Assembly (NCBI GenBank): GCA_003222395.1 | Contig: QHWB01000031.1 | Coordinates: 188,501 to 252,500 of the forward strand | From: Acidobacteriota bacterium | Lineage (GTDB): Bacteria; Acidobacteriota; Vicinamibacteria; Vicinamibacterales; CAVVIG01 | Direction of reading: 5' to 3' | DNA length: 64,000 nt | Notes under the pieces: model-generated | Seen by the model: only the letters and a program-made list of their open reading frames with translations | Told to the model about the DNA's origin: nothing | The model's database searches: none | Translations under genes and position numbers: made by a program | In this document: one piece after another, positions 7,608-15,051 of the stretch | Numbering within the stretch: the first letter of the stretch is position 1 | Layout: each line of letters opens with the position of its first letter

Positions 7608-9067
7608 ATCAGTTGATACTCCGGCAATCCGGCAATGAGGTGCACGAGGCCGGCCGACTTCGTCTGCACCTGCGCGTCATTGCCGGTCCATGCTCCCGTG
7701 GCGCGCAGATACGTCATGAGCTCGCCGCGCACGCTGCTGTCGAGCGGCGCGGTGCGCAGCTCGTCGAGGTAGAAGGACAGCAGCGCTTCCGGCGTCGCGC
7801 CGTACTGCTTCGCGGACGTCAGCAAGTTGAACTTCTGGTTGTTCGCGAGCGACGCGGCGAAGTTCATGCGCGCCAGCATCGCGCCGGTCGAAAACCACGT
7901 CTGGCCGGCGTCCCAGCCGCTCACGTCCGGCGGCTCGTAGAGGGTCTGTCCCATGTTCGCCATCGGCGCGATCGCGTCGTTGACCGAGAAGCCGCGCCAC
8001 CCGATGTCCTTCAGCGAACGCACGATGAATTCCACCGGCCACGAGTAGCGGGCATAGTACGACCCGCCGTCCCAGAACTGCGGCGACAGGAGCACCTCGC
8101 GCACGACCTGGCGCATGTCGTAGCGGCGCTGCAGGTACACGCCGGCGATCCGATCGACGAACGCCGGATCGGGATCCCTGAACTCGCAGATGAAGAAGCG
8201 CCACAGCTTTCCTGCGAGATAGCGGCCGGTGTTCGAGTTCGCCGTCAGCGCGTTGATCAGATCGATGCCGTCCTGCATGCCGGCATCGGCCGACCGCGCC
8301 GGTATGGTCTTGTTGCCGTCCGCATAGATCGGAAAGCTGAAGGTCTTCGCCGTCGTCTCGTGGTTTGCGGCGCTGTAGAAGAATTCGTAACGGGCGCTGC
8401 CGTCGGCCACGTTGCCCGGACGCTGCAGGTTCCAGCCGCTGAACACGCGCGCGGCGGCGTACACGTCCGGTTCCGTGTAGTTGCCGACGCCCATCGTGAA
8501 CAGTTCCATGATCTCGCGGCCGAAGTTCTCCTGCGGCTTCGCTTTCGTGTTCGTGCGGCCGTCGAGCCACACGAGCATCGCCGTGTCCTTCGCGATGTTC
8601 AGCAGGATGTCGCGGAAGTTCCCGAGCGCGTTGTCGCGCAGCATCTCGATCTGGCCGCGGACTTTCGCCGGATCCTCCGACGCCTTCGCCGCCATGTAGC
8701 GCGCGCCTTCGGCGGCGCCGTACGCGCCCGCGATCTTGTTGTAGCCGGTGGCGAAGTGGTTGTGCCAGAAGAGCGTCATCTTCTCCTGAAGCGGACGGTC
8801 GCTGTGGACCATCCGGAACAACCAGCGCTGACGTGAATCGGTGATGTTCGAATTGGGCGAGAACACGCCGCGCGTCGTCGTCCCGACGTAGCCGTTCTGT
8901 CCGATGTGCATGTCGGCGTCGTCGGCGATCGCGTCGTAGTTGACGAGCGCGTCGACTGCGTCGGTGATCGACATCTGCGAGTAGAAGTCGATTTCGTCCG
9001 GACGCGCGCCGAATCCGGCGCGCCGCAGCAGGTGATCGATTTGCCGATCCGTAATGCCTTTCGCCAT
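7604..9067 (-). CDS. DUF1800 domain-containing protein
   Basis: A 487-residue protein of the DUF1800 family. It opens with the family's LLRRAGFGARPDEI motif and contains LFWHNHFATGYNKI, QENFGREIMELFTMGVGNYTE, AARVFSGW and the C-terminal WPVEFIVRSLKDIGWRG and DVSGWDAGQTWFSTG blocks. ATG 9067 (MAKGITDRQ) was preferred over a GTG 11 codons upstream because homology begins there and a GGGGCGGA purine run precedes it. The stop is inside the DUF1501 start (ATGA overlap), so the two are co-translated. Function unknown; partner of DUF1501. Confidence 0.9.
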   Translation of the reverse strand: MAKGITDRQIDHLLRRAGFGARPDEIDFYSQMSITDAVDALVNYDAIADDADMHIGQNGYVGTTTRGVFSPNSNITDSRQRWLFRMVHSDRPLQEKMTLFWHNHFATGYNKIAGAYGAAEGARYMAAKASEDPAKVRGQIEMLRDNALGNFRDILLNIAKDTAMLVWLDGRTNTKAKPQENFGREIMELFTMGVGNYTEPDVYAAARVFSGWNLQRPGNVADGSARYEFFYSAANHETTAKTFSFPIYADGNKTIPARSADAGMQDGIDLINALTANSNTGRYLAGKLWRFFICEFRDPDPAFVDRIAGVYLQRRYDMRQVVREVLLSPQFWDGGSYYARYSWPVEFIVRSLKDIGWRGFSVNDAIAPMANMGQTLYEPPDVSGWDAGQTWFSTGAMLARMNFAASLANNQKFNLLTSAKQYGATPEALLSFYLDELRTAPLDSSVRGELMTYLRATGAWTGNDAQVQTKSAGLVHLIAGLPEYQLI

Positions 9068-9117
9068 CAGCGTTCGTCCGCCCCAATGGTAGTGAGACAC
9101 GCCACGGCCGACAATAG

Positions 9118-10554
9118 TTACTTTGTCGATCCGGCGCGACGCCTCGCGCGACCCGCCGCCCGTTCGACCAACAGCCGTGCTGTGAGAAGCGGCGCGCGTG
9201 CCAGAATCCGGCGGCGCACGGCGCGATACGATCGCCGTCCGATCGCGAAGTCCAGGATGAGCCGGGTCAGGGCTCTTTCACGATTCGCGCCGTCGATCAC
9301 TCGCGCGATTCTGCGGCGATCGGCGAACAGATAGCGCTGAATCGAGACGGAATCCCGAAGTTCGCATCCAATTTCGTCATCGCAGGCCTTGCGATAGGCC
9401 GTTAGGAGCTTCGCCGGCTCGGCAGCCGTCGCGAGAACGGCGCGTGCCGCCAGCTCGCCCGAGACCATTGCGTAATAGATGCCTTCAGCGGTGAAGCCGT
9501 TGACAAAACCACCGGCATCGCCCGCGATCAGGACGCGGCCGCGTCCCGGGTGGCGCAGCGGCCCGCCCACGGGAATCAGGTACGGAGTGAAGTGTTCTCT
9601 TACCGAATCGCCGACGACGATGCCGCGTTCGCGAAGCCGGTCGACGAACCCGCGCTGCAGTTCGTAGGGCGCATCGGCGATCTCGCTCCGGAAATACGAG
9701 AGCACGTAACCGACGCCGATGTTCACATGGTCGCGCTTCGGGAAGATGTAGGCGTAGCCTTCTGCGGCGGGATTTGGGATTTGGGATTTGGGATTCGCAG
9801 AGCGTCCCGCGACTGCGGCAGGATTTGGGATTTGGGATTCGGGATTTGCAGAGCGTCCCGCGACTGCGGCAGGATTTGGGATTTGGGACTTGGGGTTCGC
9901 AGAGCATCCGGCGAATCCCGAATCCCGAGTCCCGAATCCCGGCTCGTATCCGTAAGAGACCCAGAGCGTCGAGGGATCGATGTCGCGCAGTTGCTCGCGC
10001 GGCGTTTCCTCCATCATGTCGAGCGCGATGGATGAAGCGGGCCATCCGGGATTCAGTCCAAGCCGCCGCGCGACGACGCTGTGCACGCCGTCGGCCGCGA
10101 TAACGATCGGCGCGGTGAACTGACGGCCGTCGCGCGCGACGAGAGCCACAGAGCGCGCATCCTGCCGCGCGTGCACGACGTCGACGCCGGGCACGAGCTC
10201 GGCTCCCTCCTCCACGGCCAGCGACACGAGGAGCGCATCGAACTCCACGCGGCGAATCATCAGCGCCGCCGGGCCGTCCGATTCGATCACTGTGGACGTT
10301 CCGGCCGGCCCTTCGAGATAGAGGCGGCTGATCTCGTGCGTCGAAATCCGACCGAGCTCGCGGGCGAGGTGAGGAAACCGCGGCAGCACGCGCATGCTGA
10401 TGCCGCCGCCGCACGGTTTGTTGCGAGGAAAGACCGACCGATCGAGAAGCTGGACGCGCACGCCGTTCGACGCCAGCGCCCACGCCGCCGTCGCTCCGGC
10501 CGGTCCGGCGCCGACCACGACGACCGCTTCGGCCGGCGAAGACCGGGCGATCAT
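9118..10554 (-). CDS. Geranylgeranyl reductase-family FAD oxidoreductase with in-frame repeat insertion
   Basis: A 478-residue flavoprotein of the geranylgeranyl reductase/digeranylgeranylglycerophospholipid reductase-like family. It has the FAD motif VVVVGAGPAGATAAW (about residues 11-25), the NKPCGGGISMRVLPRFP block (about 48-64), and the later GDAGGFVNGFTAEGI motif. The conserved stretch that should run from YGY to GYAYIFPKRDHVN is broken by about 60 residues (204-263) made of SANPKSQIPNPAA-like repeats. These are encoded by G-tract heptamers at 9766-9942 and keep the frame. The role is probably saturation of isoprenoid chains, substrate unknown. Whether the insertion is tolerated is an experimental question. 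Confidence 0.86.
   Translation of the reverse strand: MIARSSPAEAVVVVGAGPAGATAAWALASNGVRVQLLDRSVFPRNKPCGGGISMRVLPRFPHLARELGRISTHEISRLYLEGPAGTSTVIESDGPAALMIRRVEFDALLVSLAVEEGAELVPGVDVVHARQDARSVALVARDGRQFTAPIVIAADGVHSVVARRLGLNPGWPASSIALDMMEETPREQLRDIDPSTLWVSYGYEPGFGTRDSGFAGCSANPKSQIPNPAAVAGRSANPESQIPNPAAVAGRSANPKSQIPNPAAEGYAYIFPKRDHVNIGVGYVLSYFRSEIADAPYELQRGFVDRLRERGIVVGDSVREHFTPYLIPVGGPLRHPGRGRVLIAGDAGGFVNGFTAEGIYYAMVSGELAARAVLATAAEPAKLLTAYRKACDDEIGCELRDSVSIQRYLFADRRRIARVIDGANRERALTRLILDFAIGRRSYRAVRRRILARAPLLTARLLVERAAGRARRRAGSTK
9766..9942. repeat. G-tract heptamer repeats inserted in frame in a flavoprotein gene
   Basis: The plus strand carries GGATTTGGGATTTGGGATTC three times, separated by two nearly identical GCAGAGCGTCCCGCGACTGC spacers. 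It ends with the inverted form CGAATCCCGAATCCCGAGTC. Runs of G3 every 7 nt could fold as G-quadruplexes, and the opposed blocks could also pair. The array keeps the reading frame of the host gene. Confidence 0.85.
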
Positions 10555-10728
10555 CGACAAAATCGTGTAAAAACTGGCGGATTCGGCACGCGACGCGTCA
10601 TTATAGGTGAAGGCGCGAAACCGATCGGTTGGGTTGCGTCGCTGGCGGGCCTGTGGGATAGTGATGCCGACCCGCGACGACTCAGCAATTTTTTCATGCG
10701 CTGCTTGTCTCCGATTGTCCGGACGTGG

Positions 10729-11139
10729 ATGAAGGCGGGCGCCCTCATCGTCCTCGCCCTTTTCTGCGCATCGACGGCGGAGGCGGCGCGCGGTCCGCGG
10801 CGCGCTCGCGAGCGGCTCACGTCCGATCCGGCGACGACGAAGCTCAGTCACCTGCCGAGGGTGCCGAAAACCTACGGCGGTCCGGTCGCGAAGCTGTCGG
10901 ACCGGGTGCTTGCCGGCCTCGTCGACCCGATGACGCGCATGGACCGCGTCGTCCTCTCCGACGATCAGGACGACGACGAAGCGATACAAAACGACGCGCC
11001 GGCGGCGCACACCGACGCCGACGAGCACGCGATCCCCGTTCTCACGCCCATCGGCCTCTTCATCGGCGCCCTCGACACGCGGCTCAGCACGCGCGACTGC
11101 TCACCCAAATCTCCCCGAGGACCACCGCTGCCAGCCTGA
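10729..11139 (+). CDS. Small secreted protein of unknown function
   Basis: A 136-residue product from ATG 10729 with a clear signal peptide (MKAGALIVLALFCASTAEA), then a basic then acidic mature region. An alternative in-frame ATG at 10696 adds 11 residues before the signal. I recognise no domain. The segment LPRVPKTYGGPVAKLSDRVLAGLVDPMTRMDRVVL looks protein-like, and DDQDDDEA is strongly acidic. It is divergent from the flavoprotein gene and 46 bp ahead of the radical SAM gene, so it may be the first gene of that transcription unit. Coding status rests on the signal peptide and the lack of any competing frame. Confidence 0.5.
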   Translation: MKAGALIVLALFCASTAEAARGPRRARERLTSDPATTKLSHLPRVPKTYGGPVAKLSDRVLAGLVDPMTRMDRVVLSDDQDDDEAIQNDAPAAHTDADEHAIPVLTPIGLFIGALDTRLSTRDCSPKSPRGPPLPA

Positions 11140-11185
11140 CGCTCGTTTCTTGTTACAGGTGGCTTTCGTGGACTCGAGGTGATTG

Positions 11186-12592
11186 ATGCGAGCGGTTCTC
11201 GCAGATTTGAAATCCGATCGCGGGTTCGTCAGCAAGGACACCGTCGTCGGCGGCTACGGATCGCGCCTCGATCCGTTCTCGCGCGTCACGTCGGTTATTT
11301 GCTATCTCAAGAAACAGTTTCACGACGTGCCGAGCGTGCACATGGCCTACGTCGCGGCGATTCTCGCCCGCGCCGGCCATGAGGTGATCTGGACGCGCGA
11401 CGCCGGCGACACGCCGGACGCCGATGTGGCGCTCGTGCTGTCGTCGCTCGTCGACCACAGGAACGAGACGGCGTGGGCGGACCGCATGCGCGCGCGCGGC
11501 GTCAGCGTGGGCTTCCTCGGCATCACGGCGTCGAAGATGCCGGAGCTGTTCGCCGACCACTGCGACTTCATCTTCAACGGCGAGCCGGAATCGGCGGCGA
11601 TCCGTCTGGCGCAGACCGGGGAGCTTCCGTCGGGGATGGTCGTGAGCGAACAAATCAACGATCTCGATTCGCTGCCGTTCCCGCGCTGGGATCTGGTCAC
11701 GGAGGATCGCGGCCGCAGGTTCGGCATCAAGTGGTCGTCGCGTCCGGTCGGCGGCGGATACCCGCTGCTCGCCAGCCGCGGCTGCCCGGAATTCTGCACG
11801 TACTGTCCGCACCGCATCCTGGCGGGGTACCGCGCGCGATCGATCCCGAACATCGTCGACGAAATCGAGCGCCTGTCGGATCGCGTGCGCCATCCGTACG
11901 TCATCTTCCGCGATCCGCTGTTCACCGAGCAGCGCGATCGCTGCGTCGAGCTGTGCGATCAGATCGCGGCGCGCGGGCTGTCGTTCACGTTCGAGGCGGA
12001 GACGCGTCTCGATCGGCTCGACGTCGAGCTGCTCGATCGGCTGTACGGCGCAGGGTTCCGCGCGATGAGCTTCGGCGTCGAATCGACCGATCCGGCGACG
12101 CTGAAGAAATCCGGACGCCGGCCGATTCCGCAGCATCATCAGCGAACGATCATCGACCATTGCCGGAAAAAAGGAATCGTCACCGCCGCATTCTACGTGC
12201 TCGGATTCCTGCAGGACGACTGGAACTCGATCGCCGCCACCATCGATTACGCGACCGACCTGGGATCGACGTTCGCGCAGTTCAAGATCCTGACGCCGTA
12301 TCCCGGCACGCCGATGTTCAAGCAGATCGAGCCGCTGCTCTCGGAGACCGACTGGGAGAAGTTCGACGGCTACACGCCGACGTTCAAGCACCCGAACCTC
12401 ACCGGTTCCGAGCTGCGGTACCTGCTGGGCGCCGCGTACAAGCGCTTTTATATGCGGCCGTCGTACCTCGCGAACTTCCTGAAGATCCAGAACTCCGCGG
12501 TTCGCGACTGGGTCAGCCGCATGGACGAGCGCGTCAACGATCGTCACTCCCGCGAGGAAATTGCCGACGTGTCACGTCCGGTTGCGTGCTGA
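11186..12592 (+). CDS. B12-binding-type radical SAM protein
   Basis: A 468-residue class B-like radical SAM enzyme. The N-terminal half (about 30-165) resembles a cobalamin-binding Rossmann domain, without a clear DxHxxG. The radical SAM core starts with C200-PEF-C204-TY-C207, the CxxxCxxC 4Fe-4S ligands after LLASRGCP. FEAETRLDRLDVELLDRLYGAG, FGVESTDP and the YVLGFLQDD / LTPYPGTPMFKQ segments are typical of the family (lipid and hopanoid methylation, P-methylation, ring formation). ATG 11186 is preceded by GAGGTGATT. It is followed 32 bp later by a DegT aminotransferase. The substrate cannot be assigned. Confidence 0.88.
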   Translation: MRAVLADLKSDRGFVSKDTVVGGYGSRLDPFSRVTSVICYLKKQFHDVPSVHMAYVAAILARAGHEVIWTRDAGDTPDADVALVLSSLVDHRNETAWADRMRARGVSVGFLGITASKMPELFADHCDFIFNGEPESAAIRLAQTGELPSGMVVSEQINDLDSLPFPRWDLVTEDRGRRFGIKWSSRPVGGGYPLLASRGCPEFCTYCPHRILAGYRARSIPNIVDEIERLSDRVRHPYVIFRDPLFTEQRDRCVELCDQIAARGLSFTFEAETRLDRLDVELLDRLYGAGFRAMSFGVESTDPATLKKSGRRPIPQHHQRTIIDHCRKKGIVTAAFYVLGFLQDDWNSIAATIDYATDLGSTFAQFKILTPYPGTPMFKQIEPLLSETDWEKFDGYTPTFKHPNLTGSELRYLLGAAYKRFYMRPSYLANFLKIQNSAVRDWVSRMDERVNDRHSREEIADVSRPVAC

Positions 12593-12624
12593 ACGAGCCG
12601 TCACGCAGAGCCCGCTGAGCATCC

Positions 12625-13884
12625 ATGCTCACCGCCATCTCGCGCTACGGAGCGCGAGTCCTTCCCAATACCGAGAAGCTCGTCGCCGCCTGCAAGGCGC
12701 GCGGCGAGTTCATCCAGGGTGCCCAGATCGCCGAGTTCGAGGACGCGTTCGCGCGGCGCGCGGGCGGCGGCATCGCCGTGACGGCCGCTTACGGCCGCAT
12801 GGCCTTCTACTACATGCTGAAGGCGCTCGACCTGCCGCGCGGATCCGAGATCATCTTTCCGTCGCTCACCTTCTGGGTCGTGCCGGAGCTCGCAAAGGTC
12901 GCGGGCCTCGCGGTGGTGTTCGCCGACGTCGATCCGAAAACGTTCACGATCGATCCGGCATCGGTGGAACGGGTCATCACCGAGAAAACACGCGTGATCG
13001 TGCCGACGCACTTGTACGGGCTCTCGTGCGACATGGACAAGGTCGAAGCCATCGCCGCACGCCACAATCTCGTCGTCATCGAAGATTGCGCGCACGCGCT
13101 CGGCGCGACGTTCAAAGGCAGGGCCGTCGGCACGTTTGGATCGGGCGCGCTCTTCAGCTTCCAGACGCTCAAGCCGCTGAACTGCTACGGCGGCGGCGCG
13201 GCGCTGCTGCAGGATCGGGCGCTCGCAGCGAAGGTCCGCGCCGGGGTCGACGCGCTGCCGTGGCCGAGCGAGAAGCGCGTGACCGATCGGCTGCTGATGG
13301 GACGGCTGCAGCGAATCTTCATCAAGCCGTGGGTGTTCTCGATCTCGCTGTTTCCGGTCCTCTGGATCGCGGCGTGGATCGATGCGAACCCTGACGTGTT
13401 TCTGTGGGAGAAGATCCGATCGCTCGAGCCGCTGCCCGAGTCGTACGCCGAACGGTTTCCAAACGTGCAGGCAACGATTGGCCTCGAGGCGCTGAAGCAC
13501 CTGGACGAGTGGACCAGCCGGGCGCGCGCGCACGCCGAGTCGATGAACCGCGTGTTGAGTGCGACGCCGGGCGTTCAGGTGCCCGTCGTGCCGTCAGGCT
13601 GTTCGCACGTGTATTACCAGTACTGCGTGTACGGACCAGAGCGCGTCGATCGCGACGAGCTCGTCGTCCGATGTGTACGGCGCGGCGTCGATATCGAGAC
13701 GCTTCACGTCGACGTGCCGCCCGACATGGAGCTGTTTGCCGGCGCGGTTGCCGAAGCCACCGGCGCGCGCCGCGCCTCTCAGGCGATTCAGATCCCGGTG
13801 TATTCGAGCCTCACCGACGAGCAGGTCGCTCGTGTCGCGACCGTGGTACGCGACGTGCTCGCCGAATCTTCATCGCGGGCGTAG
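12625..13884 (+). CDS. DegT/DnrJ/EryC1/StrS-family PLP aminotransferase
   Basis: A 419-residue PLP enzyme of the sugar-aminotransferase family. Visible landmarks are RYGARVLPNTEKL near the start, the VIEDCAHALGA motif with D154 pairing to the PLP ring nitrogen, and FSFQTLKPLNCYGGG with K183 as the likely Schiff-base lysine. Such enzymes usually make amino-sugar nucleotides; some act on carbocyclic or other ketones. It follows the radical SAM gene and precedes DedA and 3D-domain genes, suggesting a cell-envelope or glycolipid setting, which is inference. Its TAG stop codon is the TAG of a GTAG-headed repeat unit (13881-13884). Confidence 0.88.
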   Translation: MLTAISRYGARVLPNTEKLVAACKARGEFIQGAQIAEFEDAFARRAGGGIAVTAAYGRMAFYYMLKALDLPRGSEIIFPSLTFWVVPELAKVAGLAVVFADVDPKTFTIDPASVERVITEKTRVIVPTHLYGLSCDMDKVEAIAARHNLVVIEDCAHALGATFKGRAVGTFGSGALFSFQTLKPLNCYGGGAALLQDRALAAKVRAGVDALPWPSEKRVTDRLLMGRLQRIFIKPWVFSISLFPVLWIAAWIDANPDVFLWEKIRSLEPLPESYAERFPNVQATIGLEALKHLDEWTSRARAHAESMNRVLSATPGVQVPVVPSGCSHVYYQYCVYGPERVDRDELVVRCVRRGVDIETLHVDVPPDMELFAGAVAEATGARRASQAIQIPVYSSLTDEQVARVATVVRDVLAESSSRA

Positions 13885-14014
13885 CGCGAGGGCTGACGCG
13901 CGCGTGACGCGAGGGCTGACGCGAGCGTGGCGCGAGGGCTGACGCGCGCGTAGCGCGAGGCTTTCAGCCGAGCGGGGTCGCTCGCCGGCTCGCTCGCCGA
14001 AAGGCTCGCGCTAC
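13881..14014. repeat. Tandem 23-bp GTAG/GTGA/GTGG units ending in an inverted REP pair
   Basis: Three 23-bp units start at 13881, 13904 and 13927 and share the core GCGAGGGCTGACGCG, with headers GTAG, GTGA and GTGG. A fourth, at 13950, is the standard GTAGCGCGAGGCTTTCAGCC element. An inverted partner (AAAGGCTCGCGCTAC) closes the array at 14014. The first header gives the upstream gene its stop codon. No spacers of CRISPR type exist. Confidence 0.85.
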
Positions 14015-14027
14015 AGAGTCTGTGCCG

Positions 14028-14543
14028 ATGCTGTCCTACCTCCCGATCTACATCGCCGCGATCCTCGAAGGGGAGATTTACTACAGCAAGGTGTGCGCGG
14101 ACGCCGTCGCCGGACGCCTGTTCTGGCCTGTCGTCCTGGCGTGCGGCGCCCTCGGCGGCGCCACCGGCGATCAGTTGTGGTTCTACGTCCTGCGCGGACG
14201 CATCCATTGGCTCGACCGCTTTCCGAGACTCGGTCGTTTCCGCGATCGCGTCATCCAGCACGTGCACTCGAGTGAAACAGGTTTGGTGCTCGTCAGCCGC
14301 TTTCTGCCCGGACTGCGCACGGCGATTCCCATCGCCTGCGCCTACGCCGGGATGCATCCCGCGAAGTTCAGCGTCCTCAACCTCGTCAGCGCGTTCGCCT
14401 GGGCCGCCGCGATCATGTTGTTCGTGAAGAGCGGCTCGACGGCGTTGAACGCATTCGGACTCAACGAATGGTGGGGTCCATTCGTTCCAGCGATTCTCGT
14501 CATCGTTTTCTTCAGATGGCTGAGCAGCCGACCGGCACGCTAA
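14028..14543 (+). CDS. DedA/SNARE-associated-family membrane protein
   Basis: A 171-residue multi-spanning protein of the DedA (VTT domain) family, related to undecaprenyl-phosphate and phospholipid flippases. It shows the E/G-rich first re-entrant region (AAILEGEIYY), then GALGGATGDQLWFYVLRGR, and the hallmark SRFLPGLRTAIPIACAYAGM (about residues 97-116) with the conserved R-x3-R/G-x-R arginines. A C-terminal hydrophobic helix ends in RWLSSRPAR. ATG 14028 was chosen over a GTG two codons upstream. At about 170 residues it is slightly shorter than typical 200-residue members. Confidence 0.85.
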   Translation: MLSYLPIYIAAILEGEIYYSKVCADAVAGRLFWPVVLACGALGGATGDQLWFYVLRGRIHWLDRFPRLGRFRDRVIQHVHSSETGLVLVSRFLPGLRTAIPIACAYAGMHPAKFSVLNLVSAFAWAAAIMLFVKSGSTALNAFGLNEWWGPFVPAILVIVFFRWLSSRPAR

Positions 14544-14562
14544 TTGAACGGGATCAGTTGCA

Positions 14563-14955
14563 ATGCAGACGGCCGTTGCCGCGCTCATCGTCTGCGCCGC
14601 GCTGAGCGATTCGACCGTGGCGGCTCAGCGGCGCGAGCGTCCGCGCGCGGCAGCCGGAACGCTTCGCGTCACCGCCACCGCATATTGCGTTGCCGGGAAG
14701 ACCGCATCGGGTACGCGCGCGCGGACCGGCATCGTCGCGGCCGATCCATCGGTGCTGCCCGTCGGATCGATCGTGCGCATCATCGATGGCACGCACTCGG
14801 GCATTTACACGGTCATGGACACCGGACCGGCGGTGAAGGGGCGCAAGATCGACATCTTCATGGCGAACTGCGAGCGCGCCGCGAAATTCGGCGAGCAGCA
14901 GCTGCGCATCCGCGTGCTGCGGCGCGGTTGGGACTCGAAAGCAGGCAGCGATTGA
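14563..14955 (+). CDS. Secreted 3D (Asp-Asp-Asp) domain double-psi beta-barrel protein
   Basis: A 130-residue exported protein: signal peptide (residues 1-21) and a 3D domain, a double-psi beta-barrel related to RlpA and MltA. Key residues are in VTATAYCV..GKTASGTRARTGIVAADP, LPVGSIVRI, GIYTVMDTGPAVKGRKIDIFM; the three aspartates are D of ADPS, D of MDTG and D of KIDIF. Such domains bind or cleave peptidoglycan glycans. It starts 19 bp after the DedA gene and is probably co-transcribed with it. Confidence 0.85.
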   Translation: MQTAVAALIVCAALSDSTVAAQRRERPRAAAGTLRVTATAYCVAGKTASGTRARTGIVAADPSVLPVGSIVRIIDGTHSGIYTVMDTGPAVKGRKIDIFMANCERAAKFGEQQLRIRVLRRGWDSKAGSD

Positions 14956-14998
14956 TTGCAACGTTAATCCCGCAGGACGTTGACCTGGCGCCGCTCAC

Positions 14999-15051
14999 GT
15001 AGCGCAGGGCTTCACCAGTCGCGGCGCGGCAGGCCTAAAGGCCTGCACTAC
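14999..15051. repeat. Inverted REP pair supplying the acyl-CoA ligase stop codon
   Basis: A plus-strand GTAGCGCAGGGCTTCACCAG at 14999-15018 faces a minus-strand GTAGTGCAGGCCTTTAGGCC at 15032-15051, which has a self-complementary GCAGGCC/GGCCTGC stem. The TAG within the minus-strand header (15048-15050) is the stop codon of the acyl-CoA ligase gene. Confidence 0.85.

Noticed and set aside
13881-13972. Short 23-bp tandem repeats considered as a CRISPR array
   Set aside because: Units are contiguous with no unique spacers, the headers vary (GTAG, GTGA, GTGG), and there are no cas genes.
11186-14955. Radical SAM, DegT, DedA and 3D-domain genes as a natural-product gene cluster
   Set aside because: No core biosynthetic enzyme (NRPS, PKS, precursor peptide, terpene cyclase) is present; the genes can equally serve envelope metabolism.
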